From contig NZ_JABMCC010000107.1 in assembly GCF_013359905.1 (NCBI RefSeq), positions 1-64,000 of the forward strand: a stretch of DNA of 64,000 nt, in the 5' to 3' direction. The notes beneath the pieces were generated by a model. It was given only the letters and a program-made list of their open reading frames with translations. It had not been told where the DNA came from and made no database searches. Origin of the DNA: Paenibacillus taichungensis (lineage in GTDB: Bacteria; Bacillota; Bacilli; Paenibacillales; Paenibacillaceae). A program made the position numbers and the translations under genes. How positions within the stretch are numbered: position 1 is the stretch's first letter; each line of letters starts with the position of its first letter. Below, piece after piece: positions 8,631-17,165 of the stretch.

Positions 8631-8690
8631 ATAAAAAGAAGTCGCTGTAATGCGACTTCAATGAGAGTATATATTTGCTTCCTCCGCGAG
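8631..8690. repeat. dispersed intergenic repeat, copy 5 (degenerate)
   Basis: The stem AAGTCGCTGTAATGCGACTT followed by CAATGAGAGTAT resembles the centre of the other copies. Both termini are eroded, though GTTCTTC occurs about 15 bases upstream. It is the most diverged copy. Confidence 0.4.
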
Positions 8691-8907
8691 TATCGTGTTT
8701 GAACGATGAAATGGCTACAGCTCACGGCGTTGAATAGCTCTCAAGGGTTTCGGGTATGTACTGGAGATCCCTCATTCTATAGATAAACAAAATGGACGCA
8801 ATTGCCGTCCTGCCTGATAGCTACTGGTGAACGCTCTTGACCTGAGTGGATCGAGTGGATCGTTCAATACGAAACGTAGATCATCGTACATCACGGAAAG
8901 TGCTTTA

Positions 8908-9099
8908 TTAAAGTGCCTCAATTTTTTTTAAAATATCGTTGTAAGGCAGCTCATGATTCTGTAGATCTCTGTATAAATTGAATGCTTTATCGAACTGGGC
9001 ATCTGTAACGCCGTTATCAATCATTACTTGATCCGTTTCATTCGGATCGCTTACCATCCTATATTCTATAATGTTTATCTTCAAAAAATTTCTTACCAT
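8908..9099 (-). CDS. small hypothetical protein (63 aa)
   Basis: ATG 9099 stands 6 nt after a perfect GGAGG, so translation is likely. The product is acidic and helical (MVRNFLKINIIEYR, then TDQVMIDNGVTDAQFDKAFNLY). No family is recognised and it has no signal peptide or membrane segment. It stands alone between decayed sequence and the EEP nuclease gene. Confidence 0.65.
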   Translation of the reverse strand: MVRNFLKINIIEYRMVSDPNETDQVMIDNGVTDAQFDKAFNLYRDLQNHELPYNDILKKIEAL

Positions 9100-9258
9100 G
9101 ATTGGCCTCCTATTCTTTCCAATATCTATCTACTATCTATGAATTATACCCCTGATAAGCTAGACTGTTCCAGATAAGATTAAGAGAGCATTTCCCGTAT
9201 TGAATTACAGGAAATGCTCATAACTTTACTTTTTTTCTGTTTTTTCTCATAGGGAAGC

Positions 9259-10386
9259 TTAAATATCCAGATCTACGTAGATTGCTGCGTGGTCAGATGC
9301 AGCCTGCGCAGGGTTAGTGATCTCCTGAAGGTGTGGAAATAGGGTTCCGTTCTTACCACCCCAAACGCCTGCACGGTAAATGCCCCCGCCCCGTGCGATT
9401 TGGAACAGTGCAGGTGACATCAATATATAGTCAATTTTATCTTTGGCTTCACCGTTACCCCAAGTACCTGGCCGGCCTGCAAAATCGAAGCCCTCGATCT
9501 CACTCGCGTCTTTAAGATCTGAACCCTCCGCTAGGAGCGGGGATAATGGATCTCGATCGGGACTATCGTTGAGGTCTCCCATCACCGCAATTAAATCCAC
9601 ATTAGAGGCACGGAGGCCATCGTAGATTTCGCGAACGCGCTTTGCTTGCTTCTTTCGTAGTGCGTCGTTCTCAGTTGGCTTGCCATGTCCCTTACTCTTG
9701 AAGTGATTAGCCAATAAGACTAATTTTCGTCCATTCGGTAATGTAAAATGAAACTCGGCACAATCACGACTAAAAACTTGCACCCCAGCCACCGTCTCAT
9801 CAACGTGGGTACGCATGAAATCAATTATATAAGGTGATCGAGTAAAAAGCCCGACATCAATACCACGCTGATCATTACCATCCATTATGCGTACGTGATC
9901 GAAACACCAATTAGCAATGGGATAAAGCACTTGTTTATTGAACCTAACAAGTGATGGCCTGTTCTCAGCCTCCACCACCACCATGATTTGAGCATCAATG
10001 TTTCGGATGACTCTAGCGGTGTTCTGCGTAGCATGTTCGTTAACTGCTTCAGTCGTCAACTCAATCCAGCCGATCCAATCTTCTCGACCGTTCGCAACAA
10101 CTTTTAGTTCACCGTTCCTTCTGGTGACAAGTGTTCCATGATTACGCCGCAGCACGACAAACGTGGACTCATCTGATTCTTTAAGCCCCAGTGTTTCCAA
10201 CAAGCGCACAATTTCAATCTTATCAGATGGGCTGTAAGTCGGCTGGGCTAAAAGCGAGTTAAGTTGAGCAAATTCTTCCAAAACTTCCCGTCCAGATAAG
10301 TTCCTGTTTTCAATCCATTGATCAGCGTTTAATATCTTCGCGCGCTCAAAGAGATTTTCTACATTGTATGAAGCAAGTCTTAGCAT
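9259..10386 (-). CDS. endonuclease/exonuclease/phosphatase (EEP) fold protein
   Basis: This 375-aa protein shows the EEP catalytic landmarks in order: LASYNVENLF at the N-terminus, a Glu in VVVEAENRPS, RGIDVGLFTR, the LLANHFKSKG histidine, VMGDLNDSPD and the C-terminal SDHAAIYVDL. Family members are Mg-dependent nucleases or phosphodiesterases; the substrate is unknown. ATG 10386 overlaps the stop of the upstream LOG-type gene, with AAAGGAGG before it, so the two are translationally coupled. The pair is visibly more GC-rich (mid-40s to about 50 percent in sampled lines) than its neighbours, suggesting transfer from another host. Confidence 0.85.
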   Translation of the reverse strand: MLRLASYNVENLFERAKILNADQWIENRNLSGREVLEEFAQLNSLLAQPTYSPSDKIEIVRLLETLGLKESDESTFVVLRRNHGTLVTRRNGELKVVANGREDWIGWIELTTEAVNEHATQNTARVIRNIDAQIMVVVEAENRPSLVRFNKQVLYPIANWCFDHVRIMDGNDQRGIDVGLFTRSPYIIDFMRTHVDETVAGVQVFSRDCAEFHFTLPNGRKLVLLANHFKSKGHGKPTENDALRKKQAKRVREIYDGLRASNVDLIAVMGDLNDSPDRDPLSPLLAEGSDLKDASEIEGFDFAGRPGTWGNGEAKDKIDYILMSPALFQIARGGGIYRAGVWGGKNGTLFPHLQEITNPAQAASDHAAIYVDLDI

Positions 10387-11546
10387 CATTTCCTCCTTTG
10401 ACTAACAAGAGTCTCAACCCTTTCGGCCATGAGCTCTGAATTGATATTACTGATGCCGAACCTTCTAAGTTTATGCACGACTTCGCTTGCGGAAGGAGCA
10501 TTTTTAATGATGATGTTTACAACTTCATCGGCATCATCGACGAGTCTGATATAGCGTTTGAATTCCTCCTCTGTCATATTCCCACTAACTACGAAGAGTT
10601 GATGAAGCAATTCCAACACTGGCATGTGCACCTTACCATCTGGGACTTCCGGAACTGTCCAGAACTTGCTATCAAGAAACAACATTGAAGTAATAGGAGC
10701 TTTATTTTCTGTGTCGCGGTAATATACTTGGCCCGCGTCTTGGAACACTTCTTGGATAGTGCCTCCCCGCCCTTCAGAAAAAACGATGCCGCATGAAGCA
10801 AGCGTCAGGAGAACATCTTCTCGTATGCTGTTTAGGAAGTATTTCGCCACATGGGTTGCAAAAGGCGTAAATGGTTCGTGACCATAATGCCATGTCGGCA
10901 ATGCCAAACTACGATTGAGAGGCGTGAGTTGGTCCTTAAGTTCATTAGCAATTTTCCAAGCTGGAAGCATCCATGCGTGGAGATCACCTAACAAATCTTC
11001 ATTGATTGTCCTTCCATCTTTACCGATGAGGTGATGCATGTTTTTTGGGAATTCATCATATGGTTTTTCCGCTAACCTATTGATTGCGGATGTAAGTGAT
11101 TCTTCTGAACGTCCCGCGAAAAGTGCACCAAGATGGGTAGCTTCCATGCAGCCTGGTCCGCCACCACTAACAACGATGAAACCAGATTCAGAAAGCTTCT
11201 GAGCAATTCGTGCAACCTCGCAATATGCATTGCTGCCGCGTCGCTCTCGATGCCCGCCCATGATTGCGACTGGACGGCGTCCTGCCTGCATCTCTGTTGT
11301 CAGAAATGCATTCATTTCCCGCACAACTGAGGTGTCATGCAAGGCTTCCATCATCGCAGCGTAGGGGTCCGAGATGGTTGTACCCCCTTGTTGATGAAAG
11401 TATAAGAAGCACTGGAAGTCGGGCGTAGCAGGTAAACTCAGTACATTATCCGGATTAAAATGCTCAAGTAACTCAAACGGATTATAGAGCTTGTTGTGGA
11501 TTGGGTTGAACGGGGGATGAGTGATCGGTTCAATTGGCTTTATCAT
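10386..11546 (-). CDS. LOG/SLOG Rossmann-fold nucleotide-binding protein
   Basis: This 386-aa protein has the glycine-rich signatures of the LOG (lysine-decarboxylase-like) and SLOG superfamily: VAIMGGHRERRG, then VVSGGGPGCMEATHLGA, then FSEGRGGTIQEVFQD, the last fitting the GGxGTxxE active-site motif. Simple LOG proteins cleave cytokinin-type nucleotides; larger SLOG proteins in defence systems bind NAD- or nucleotide-derived signals. The protein is about twice the length of plain LOG enzymes. It lies upstream of, and overlaps, the EEP nuclease gene. A sensor-nuclease pair is an inference from this coupling and the nearby CBASS. Confidence 0.8.
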   Translation of the reverse strand: MIKPIEPITHPPFNPIHNKLYNPFELLEHFNPDNVLSLPATPDFQCFLYFHQQGGTTISDPYAAMMEALHDTSVVREMNAFLTTEMQAGRRPVAIMGGHRERRGSNAYCEVARIAQKLSESGFIVVSGGGPGCMEATHLGALFAGRSEESLTSAINRLAEKPYDEFPKNMHHLIGKDGRTINEDLLGDLHAWMLPAWKIANELKDQLTPLNRSLALPTWHYGHEPFTPFATHVAKYFLNSIREDVLLTLASCGIVFSEGRGGTIQEVFQDAGQVYYRDTENKAPITSMLFLDSKFWTVPEVPDGKVHMPVLELLHQLFVVSGNMTEEEFKRYIRLVDDADEVVNIIIKNAPSASEVVHKLRRFGISNINSELMAERVETLVSQRRK

Positions 11547-11555
11547 TGCTCTCTC

Positions 11556-11690
11556 CTATTTCTCGGTATTTAAGATTCTCATGCTCTGTTCAATTCGTTC
11601 AAAGTGAGATGGGCGAAACATCTTAATATCTTCCATTGAATTGAACTCGGGAAATTCGACCATATCGGAATTTATTATAACCAGCAGCAT
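11556..11690 (-). CDS. short reading frame upstream of the LOG gene, probably a gene tail
   Basis: The frame encodes 44 residues (MLLVIINSDMVEFPEFN, then EDIKMFRPSHFERIEQSMRIL) and ends 10 nt before the LOG start, whose GGAGAG site lies in this spacer. No good ribosome binding site precedes ATG 11690. Its amino-acid use looks coding. It may be the surviving 3' end of a third gene in the LOG-EEP cassette or a small coupled protein. Confidence 0.4.
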   Translation of the reverse strand: MLLVIINSDMVEFPEFNSMEDIKMFRPSHFERIEQSMRILNTEK

Positions 11691-12442
11691 ATTAAGTTAT
11701 TCTTTTCTGAAGAATACGAAGAAATCCGATAGATGTATCCTCAATTTATTTTCCGAATAAAAAAAGCCGCTTGATAGGCGGCTTTCATACGCGGAACTAT
11801 GCTTATGTGTTTAGTTGGTTGTAATTAGTCATTTAATAATAGTTTTATTGGACATTTCGCCCCTTTTCAAACTTCATAGGATACTTATAACAGGCAAATG
11901 CCATTGGGTTATATTATGTGTAAGGACGATAGCATTACATTTAGATAATAACCTGACATGTGCGATTGTAATTACGGTCACAATTTATTGAACTATTCAG
12001 CTCTAAAGGTATCATGGCTTACCTTTAGATGCTTTGGAGTAATTCATTAATAGATCCTGGGTTTCTTTAACCATAATCTCCCCTTTTCTTGGAAAAATTA
12101 TATCTGAAGGTTATAACTTTAAGAAATACCGTACCGCCAATTACAAGGGGAGATCTTGAAGCCAAGATTTTATCCATCCTTCACTGTACTCAACTATCAT
12201 ATTTTAAGTGAATTAAAACTAGAAGAAAGTACAGCGACTATTGTGTTTGGCGAGATATCTATGCCAGACCACTAGTCGCTGTATTCAAAACATTTTGAGT
12301 TAATATGTAGCATATTCTTGCTAGTCGCTGACCGACATACTCCATGTCTCACAGTTGCCACAAACGAAAAGATCAATGCCGCTATTGCCAGTTACCTCAT
12401 GTTCTGAGGATCATATTGGTACGCAACCAAATCCGTTAGTTA
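11691..12442. other. gene-free stretch with hairpins
   Basis: No gene is seen in 752 bases. A terminator-like hairpin, GCCGC...GCGGC, lies at 11766-11782. An 11-bp perfect inverted repeat (TACAGCGACTA, 12230-12240, with its reverse complement at 12273-12283) follows. A third partial copy, CTAGTCGCTGA, begins near 12321. The role of the repeats is unknown. Confidence 0.55.
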
Positions 12443-12796
12443 TCAATTAGAATTATTCTGTTTCAAGTCTTCTTGAGAGTCTTGATTGTGAGCAATCTTC
12501 ATAACCTTATCAATTATTTCATCAGCTTTCTCTACGGTATCTATTTTTTCCTGAAGAACATCATGCCACAGAACAAACCCACCTTTTAAATTCTTTGATT
12601 CTACTATAGCGAGTCCAGGAATAATCCACACTTGAACAAATAACCCAGTATCAATAAAAGCAATATCGTGGCAGAAACCGCGTTGCCCTTCTTCTAATTT
12701 AACTTTAAACCTTTCAGGAAGACACCTATGTGCGTCTGTCTCATAGAATGTGTACTTTGTGAAAAAGTTGTCTACTTCTTCGTTAAATATAGTCAC
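12443..12796 (-). CDS. hypothetical protein (117 aa)
   Basis: GTG 12796 is preceded by GGAGGATG at good spacing. The product is soluble and acidic, with a beta-rich middle (GFCHDIAFIDTGLFVQVWII, then GGFVLWHDVL) and a helical C-terminus rich in Asn/Gln. I do not recognise the family. It stands alone with more than 400 bases of gene-free sequence upstream. Confidence 0.6.
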   Translation of the reverse strand: MTIFNEEVDNFFTKYTFYETDAHRCLPERFKVKLEEGQRGFCHDIAFIDTGLFVQVWIIPGLAIVESKNLKGGFVLWHDVLQEKIDTVEKADEIIDKVMKIAHNQDSQEDLKQNNSN

Positions 12797-13253
12797 TTTT
12801 CATCCTCCATATCGAGAAATCTGAATTTACTGGTTAAAATGGTATATATCAGAGCGATAACTTTTTAATCCAAATCATCTAATACATGGTATATATATTT
12901 TTCTACAAATTGTGGCATAAATCCTTTAAGTGACGATTCTCTTTCGCTTTCATTATTAGGATCTTAAAAAATAGATAATGTTAGAGAACTTAAGAATAAG
13001 ATATCTACACATATGGATTTATATTACCTAATATTTTATTATACCCGGTATTTTTTGCAATTTATATAAACTTATATGATATTTTATTGAAAACGACTCT
13101 TAATCCTCTCGAAAATGAACCATTTGGATAGAAATATATACAAATTGGTCAAAGATCTTAAGAACTGGTTGTAAAATAAATGAGTATTTTGCCTTTCTAA
13201 GTGATTTCCACCCCCCCAATAGTCCTCATGATTCTACGTAACGAATCTAATGT
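12797..13253. other. gene-free AT-rich stretch
   Basis: No gene, repeat or clear terminator is supported here. The left part must contain the promoter of the 117-aa hypothetical gene. Confidence 0.5.
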
Positions 13254-13893
13254 TTATGTTATGGTGTGGATATCAAAAGCAATTCCAATTTCATTATTAG
13301 GGCCATGCACTTCTAAACATTCAGTAAAGCTTGAAGTAGATTCGACATATTTCCAATTGGTTCCCTTACAGATTGTAAATAGTATCTCTTTAGCAGTTTC
13401 TTTAGTGATACCTTCATTTAAACCGGTGCTAAAAAGAGATCGAGATTTCTGGATTTTTGCTTGCACTCCAATTCGTGGGTCAACACCATAAAGGGAACGG
13501 ACAATTTTACGGATTTCTAAGAGTGCATTTGCGATTGAGCTATATTTTTTTGTTGATCGTGGGAGAGGTTCCTAATCGATGTTTAGTTTGATGTTCTGAT
13601 TTGTAAATAATGATCTCTGAATAGTGGTATTTATTAGAACCCTTTTTAGCGCTAGTGTATATCATACTTCCTAAAGCATCCTTGTCGTCAATAATTTCAT
13701 TTTTTGTGGTCCAGTTGTTGGTTCCTTCAACCATATCTGAAATGACTAATTGAGCTAGACGGTTTGTAGAAGGCCATGAGTGTATTCGTAAACTAATTTC
13801 TGCATCTAATCCAAGCTCATTTTTGATAAGCTCTTTTAGATATTCAAGATACCTTGCAACGCTTACAGTAGGAGGAAAAGAATCTAAAGTCAT
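13254..13893 (-). pseudogene. hypothetical gene split by a frameshift
   Basis: The first part (13893 to 13540) starts MTLDSFPPTVSVARYLEYLK and ends in a stop just after a run of seven A bases on the coding strand. Shifting frame at that run continues smoothly as YSSIANALLEIRKIVRSLYG and on to the stop at 13254. The joined protein would be about 210 aa. The break at a homopolymer suggests a single-base loss, a sequencing error or, less likely, programmed slippage. No family is recognised. Confidence 0.6.
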
Positions 13894-13931
13894 ACGTTAT
13901 CTCCCCTAATTCTTTTAATGATAATGTAGAT

Positions 13932-14510
13932 TTATTTCAACTTATTTAATTGGTCTCTAGGTACATATGTGTCAACAAGCTCATCGTAGCCCTCTGGAGG
14001 CGGGAATTCTCTATTAACATACTTCTTGTTTGTCATGAATAAACCTTTACCAAAGTGAGTGTCAATGATTCCTGCAGAGTAATCAACAAAGACTCGTTCA
14101 CCGCAATATTTACATTTTGAGAATGTAGTAGTTTTTCTATAAGGTGCACAATATGTAGCAGAACATTTGCAAGTAATTTTAAATGTAACCCTAGGTATTG
14201 GTAATGAATTATCTGGTTCAAGTAGGTTACGTGTTGCATTATCTAATTCTGCTTCTGTAGAATCCTCTTCAGTTTGAGAACTGTTAACGGTATCAAGTTC
14301 AATTTGCTGTTCGTTTTGTTCAAGTTTAAAATCAGCTACCAAAGACGCATTTAAGCCGAAAATATCTTTCCCAACGGAAGTTATAAATCTTGTCTTGTTG
14401 TTATAACATTTAATCCACTCTTCAGACTGCTCTTTAGAAAGCTCAACCTTACCCTTAACACCACTATTTAGTGTGTAAACCATTATATTAAGGCCATTAT
14501 CTTTTTTCAT
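13932..14510 (-). CDS. hypothetical protein with zinc ribbon (192 aa)
   Basis: ATG 14510 follows GGGGAG. The middle is acidic and probably disordered (residues about 65-100). A zinc-ribbon-like cysteine set follows (FKITCKCSATYC, then FSKCKYCGERVFVD). It is the first gene of a minus-strand pair with the frameshifted gene at 13254-13893, 38 nt apart. Function is unknown. Confidence 0.6.
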   Translation of the reverse strand: MKKDNGLNIMVYTLNSGVKGKVELSKEQSEEWIKCYNNKTRFITSVGKDIFGLNASLVADFKLEQNEQQIELDTVNSSQTEEDSTEAELDNATRNLLEPDNSLPIPRVTFKITCKCSATYCAPYRKTTTFSKCKYCGERVFVDYSAGIIDTHFGKGLFMTNKKYVNREFPPPEGYDELVDTYVPRDQLNKLK

Positions 14511-14754
14511 CCAAATAACTCCCCTCCCCTTTTATTCTTATTTGTTTATTATTGCTCTAGTGTTCCTCTTTCATATCCTCCATATGCCTACTGTAGTAAT
14601 TAACTTCACTATGTAGATATCAGTATAGCATGAATTTTAATCGTTTAATTATCGACTATCCCCCCTTCCTTACGAAGTGTAGGGCCCGATTCTTTGTATG
14701 CTAAATTATCCTTTTGAAGAATTACTCAGTTACCTATCCCTCCCCCTTCCCCTG

Positions 14755-15006
14755 CTACATCCTAGCAAGCAAGGAATATGTATTACAGATTGAGTACTTT
14801 ATAGTGACCTGGTTGTACCCTCTGATAGTCTTCATAGTAAGATTTGTGATGATGTGTTGCGTTAGAGCAACACCTAGAAGTAATGTGTGTTCGCCCTCTT
14901 CATATAATCTTATTACTTCCTTTGATGTGAACAGGTTTTCACCTTTAGTTGAAACAATTGCTCTAGTAGCTCTTAAAATCTCTTCCCTACAATTCAATTC
15001 TTCCAT
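14755..15006 (-). CDS. small protein, possibly DUF7669-like (83 aa)
   Basis: ATG 15006 stands behind GGAGG at 7 nt. The N-terminal half (CREEILRATRAIVSTKGENL, then FTSKEVIRLYEEG) reads like the short winged-helix-type DUF7669 proteins, which begin with a CREEI helix and an FT..EV helix. The C-terminal half diverges. The family call is from memory of the pattern and is tentative. Confidence 0.5.
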   Translation of the reverse strand: MEELNCREEILRATRAIVSTKGENLFTSKEVIRLYEEGEHTLLLGVALTQHIITNLTMKTIRGYNQVTIKYSICNTYSLLARM

Positions 15007-15171
15007 AGTATTACCTCCATCAGCATTATTGATATTCTTTATCTTTTTCTTAGCATGACTTATCTTTCAGAAGAGAATAAGTTGTGCATCATACGAGCTC
15101 TTATTTCCCCATTCAAATCCTTTGTTTTTATAACTTAGACAGACTATGATGAAAAAAACGAGGTGAGATAA

Positions 15172-16143
15172 TTGTTGAAAGAGGAATTAAAAGCCCAAGC
15201 TAAATCACGTGGCATTGAGCTTACTTATAAAAAGATTGAACGCTACGTTGGATATGGACTACTTACGGGTAGAAAAACAAGCCAAGGAAATGCAAGCCGT
15301 ACCGGTGTAGTGAAGCTATTTGATGATCGATCCGTAGATGCTATTTGTTTGATAAACGAACTCAATTTAAACAAGAATATTAGACGTCAACAGGATTACA
15401 TCTATGTATTGTTCTGGCGGGGGTACCCGGTTGATCTGGAGAAGCTACGAATCAGATTAATGGAGTATCAGACAAAGATGATAAAGTGGATCGAGGATAG
15501 ATCAGAGTATACTGACGATCAGAGCGAATGTATGGATATGATTCGTTCGGAGAATGCAGTTAAGCTGCCTAGAAACGTTGGAAGACCGTCTAAACAGTTC
15601 TTAGCTAGGGAAAACATAGAATTTCAAAAAACTGCACATACAATGTTTAAAACAGGGAAATTACTTAAGGAGTTTCTGAATGGAAGGATTACTACAGGAG
15701 TATTTCGTGAATTCATTCAAAGTAAGGATACACTATCAGATGAACCCCATGAAGAATCACTACTTCAACATGTGAACGATTGGATTAAAAAGAATGCTTG
15801 GGTGAACGCTATTATGACATCGAATGTTCAGGACTACAAGGATTGCTATGAACTAATTGCTTTATTAAAGGAATATTGGTTGGTAATAGAACAACAGTAT
15901 GGAGACATTTATAGCATTCCAGGGGTTGGGGATACCCTAAATATACTTGAAGTACATCATCATATATCGAAGTTAGCTGATCAGCCTTTCATTTATAGAT
16001 TTTTAATTCTAATTCTCATTAATGGCGGATTTAGTTGCCGACTAATAGAGTTTTTGAACCGACCTTCAGTTTATCAAGGGTGGAAGTCGATAGTATCTGA
16101 TTTAAGTCCCGCTTCTGGAGAGGAGGTGAGATTCAATGGATAA
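15172..16143 (+). CDS. MerR-like DNA-binding protein (323 aa)
   Basis: The start is TTG 15172 or 15175, after GAGGTGAG. Residues about 10-60 look like a MerR-type winged helix (KKIERYVGYGLLTGRK, then RTGVVKLFDDRSVDAICLIN). The remaining 260 residues are helical without a known ligand-binding signature, much longer than a typical MerR. The last codons overlap the start of a small membrane-protein gene, so the two form an operon. Its targets are unknown. Confidence 0.6.
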   Translation: MLKEELKAQAKSRGIELTYKKIERYVGYGLLTGRKTSQGNASRTGVVKLFDDRSVDAICLINELNLNKNIRRQQDYIYVLFWRGYPVDLEKLRIRLMEYQTKMIKWIEDRSEYTDDQSECMDMIRSENAVKLPRNVGRPSKQFLARENIEFQKTAHTMFKTGKLLKEFLNGRITTGVFREFIQSKDTLSDEPHEESLLQHVNDWIKKNAWVNAIMTSNVQDYKDCYELIALLKEYWLVIEQQYGDIYSIPGVGDTLNILEVHHHISKLADQPFIYRFLILILINGGFSCRLIEFLNRPSVYQGWKSIVSDLSPASGEEVRFNG

Positions 16144-16270
16144 CATCGGAATAGCTCTGGGTGGAGGTAAAGCCTTCTCAATCCCAACTATGTTTGTACT
16201 GTTCATCATTGCAATTGCAATATTTGGTATGTGCAAAATTGTTCATCAATTTAGAGAAGAATTGGTTTAA
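16136..16270 (+). CDS. small single-span membrane protein (44 aa)
   Basis: ATG 16136 lies 7 nt after AGGAGGTGA and overlaps the end of the MerR-like gene by 8 nt. One hydrophobic helix (FVLFIIAIAIFGMC) is followed by a charged tail (KIVHQFREELV). Size and topology resemble small holin-like or regulatory peptides, but no function can be assigned. A terminator follows. Confidence 0.6.
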   Translation: MDNIGIALGGGKAFSIPTMFVLFIIAIAIFGMCKIVHQFREELV

Positions 16271-16274
16271 AACA

Positions 16275-16322
16275 AACAAAAAAAGCACTAATCCTACGCA
16301 GATTATGTGCTCTTTTTGTTTG
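16275..16322 (+). terminator. intrinsic terminator after the MerR operon
   Basis: A-rich sequence, AAAAAAAGCAC, a 20-base loop region, GTGCTCTTTTTGTTT. The stem is GC-poor but is followed by a T-run. Confidence 0.7.
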
Positions 16323-16496
16323 ATTTTGATAAGTTAAAAGTTTAACAACATGTCACAGTTTTGACATTACCTTTTTGTTACATTATATGGTATATTATGT
16401 GTGTTCACTAGTTTACATTTAAAAGGTGAATAGTAAATAGAAAGGATAATACTATTATTTTACATATTTTATCTTGTCAAAAAAGGAGACTTTAAC

Positions 16497-16841
16497 ATGT
16501 TTAAAAAGATGATAGCTGTTACTTTAGTTGCTGCAATATCGCTTCCAGTAACAGGGGCATTCGCTTCGGAATATATGAATAATAGCGTAACACCTGATAC
16601 CCAGAACTTTAACGAGTCACGTGCCACAGTAACAAAATATTGGACAGTTAACACAAACGCTAATATGAGAGCTACCCCATCACGAACTGGTGCACATGTA
16701 CTCTCGTTATACCCGGGAGATAAATTACAGGGTGGTTCTTACACTGTTGTTGTGAACGGAGAAACATGGGGATTTTTCCTGAATCCAAATGGTATTGAGG
16801 CGGGCTATGTTTTACTCTCTTCTCTGACAGCGGACAATTAA
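16497..16841 (+). CDS. secreted SH3-domain protein (114 aa)
   Basis: ATG 16497 follows AAGGAG. A classic signal peptide (MFKKMIAVTLVAAISLPVTG, cleavage near AFA-SEY) is followed by a bacterial SH3 fold: NTNANMRATPSRTGAHVLSL and a C-terminal GYVLLSSL strand. Such domains bind cell-wall peptides and are usually attached to hydrolases; here the domain stands alone. A decayed copy of the same gene lies just downstream. Confidence 0.75.
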   Translation: MFKKMIAVTLVAAISLPVTGAFASEYMNNSVTPDTQNFNESRATVTKYWTVNTNANMRATPSRTGAHVLSLYPGDKLQGGSYTVVVNGETWGFFLNPNGIEAGYVLLSSLTADN

Positions 16842-16914
16842 AAACCATTGAAGAGATTCATTCAAGATCTTCAAAGGGCTGCTTTGACTTCACGAAATTT
16901 GATGTTTTTCAATG

Positions 16915-17060
16915 CCTATAACTTGAAAACTCCTCTTAAGCAAGGCGAATTGTTAAAATTGGCCATTTAAGAGAACGGAGTAACATAGGTTCGTGTTGAG
17001 ACTTTAGATGAAAAATATTCGGGATTTATACTTCTCTCAGCTCTAACTGAAATTGGCTAA
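16915..17060 (+). pseudogene. relic of a second SH3-domain gene
   Basis: The end of this segment reads DEKYSGFILLSALTEIG and a stop, aligning with EAGYVLLSSLTADN at the end of the intact upstream gene. Upstream, only broken pieces such as TPLKQGELLKL are readable and no start is present. It is best explained as a tandem duplicate that has decayed. Confidence 0.5.
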
Positions 17061-17106
17061 TAATTAAATGATTTGTCTTTTCAGATATGAAGATGAATCT
17101 ATAAAA

Positions 17107-17150
17107 ACAAAAAGATCCATTCGCTATAAATTCGCGAGTGGATCTTTTTC
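17107..17150. terminator. bidirectional intrinsic terminator
   Basis: AAAAAGATCCATTCGC and GCGAGTGGATCTTTTT pair across TATAAATTC, with A- and T-runs at both ends. It lies between the SH3 gene region (+) and the AbrB-type gene (-), and serves both. Confidence 0.75.
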
Positions 17151-17165
17151 TTAGTCAGAGTACCT

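Noticed and set aside
13201..13491. A 96-codon plus-strand frame
   Set aside because: It lies opposite the second half of the frameshifted minus-strand gene and has no start signal.
14714..15058. A 114-codon plus-strand hydrophobic frame
   Set aside because: It is the complement of the 83-aa gene at 14755-15006, which has a proper GGAGG site and a plausible protein.
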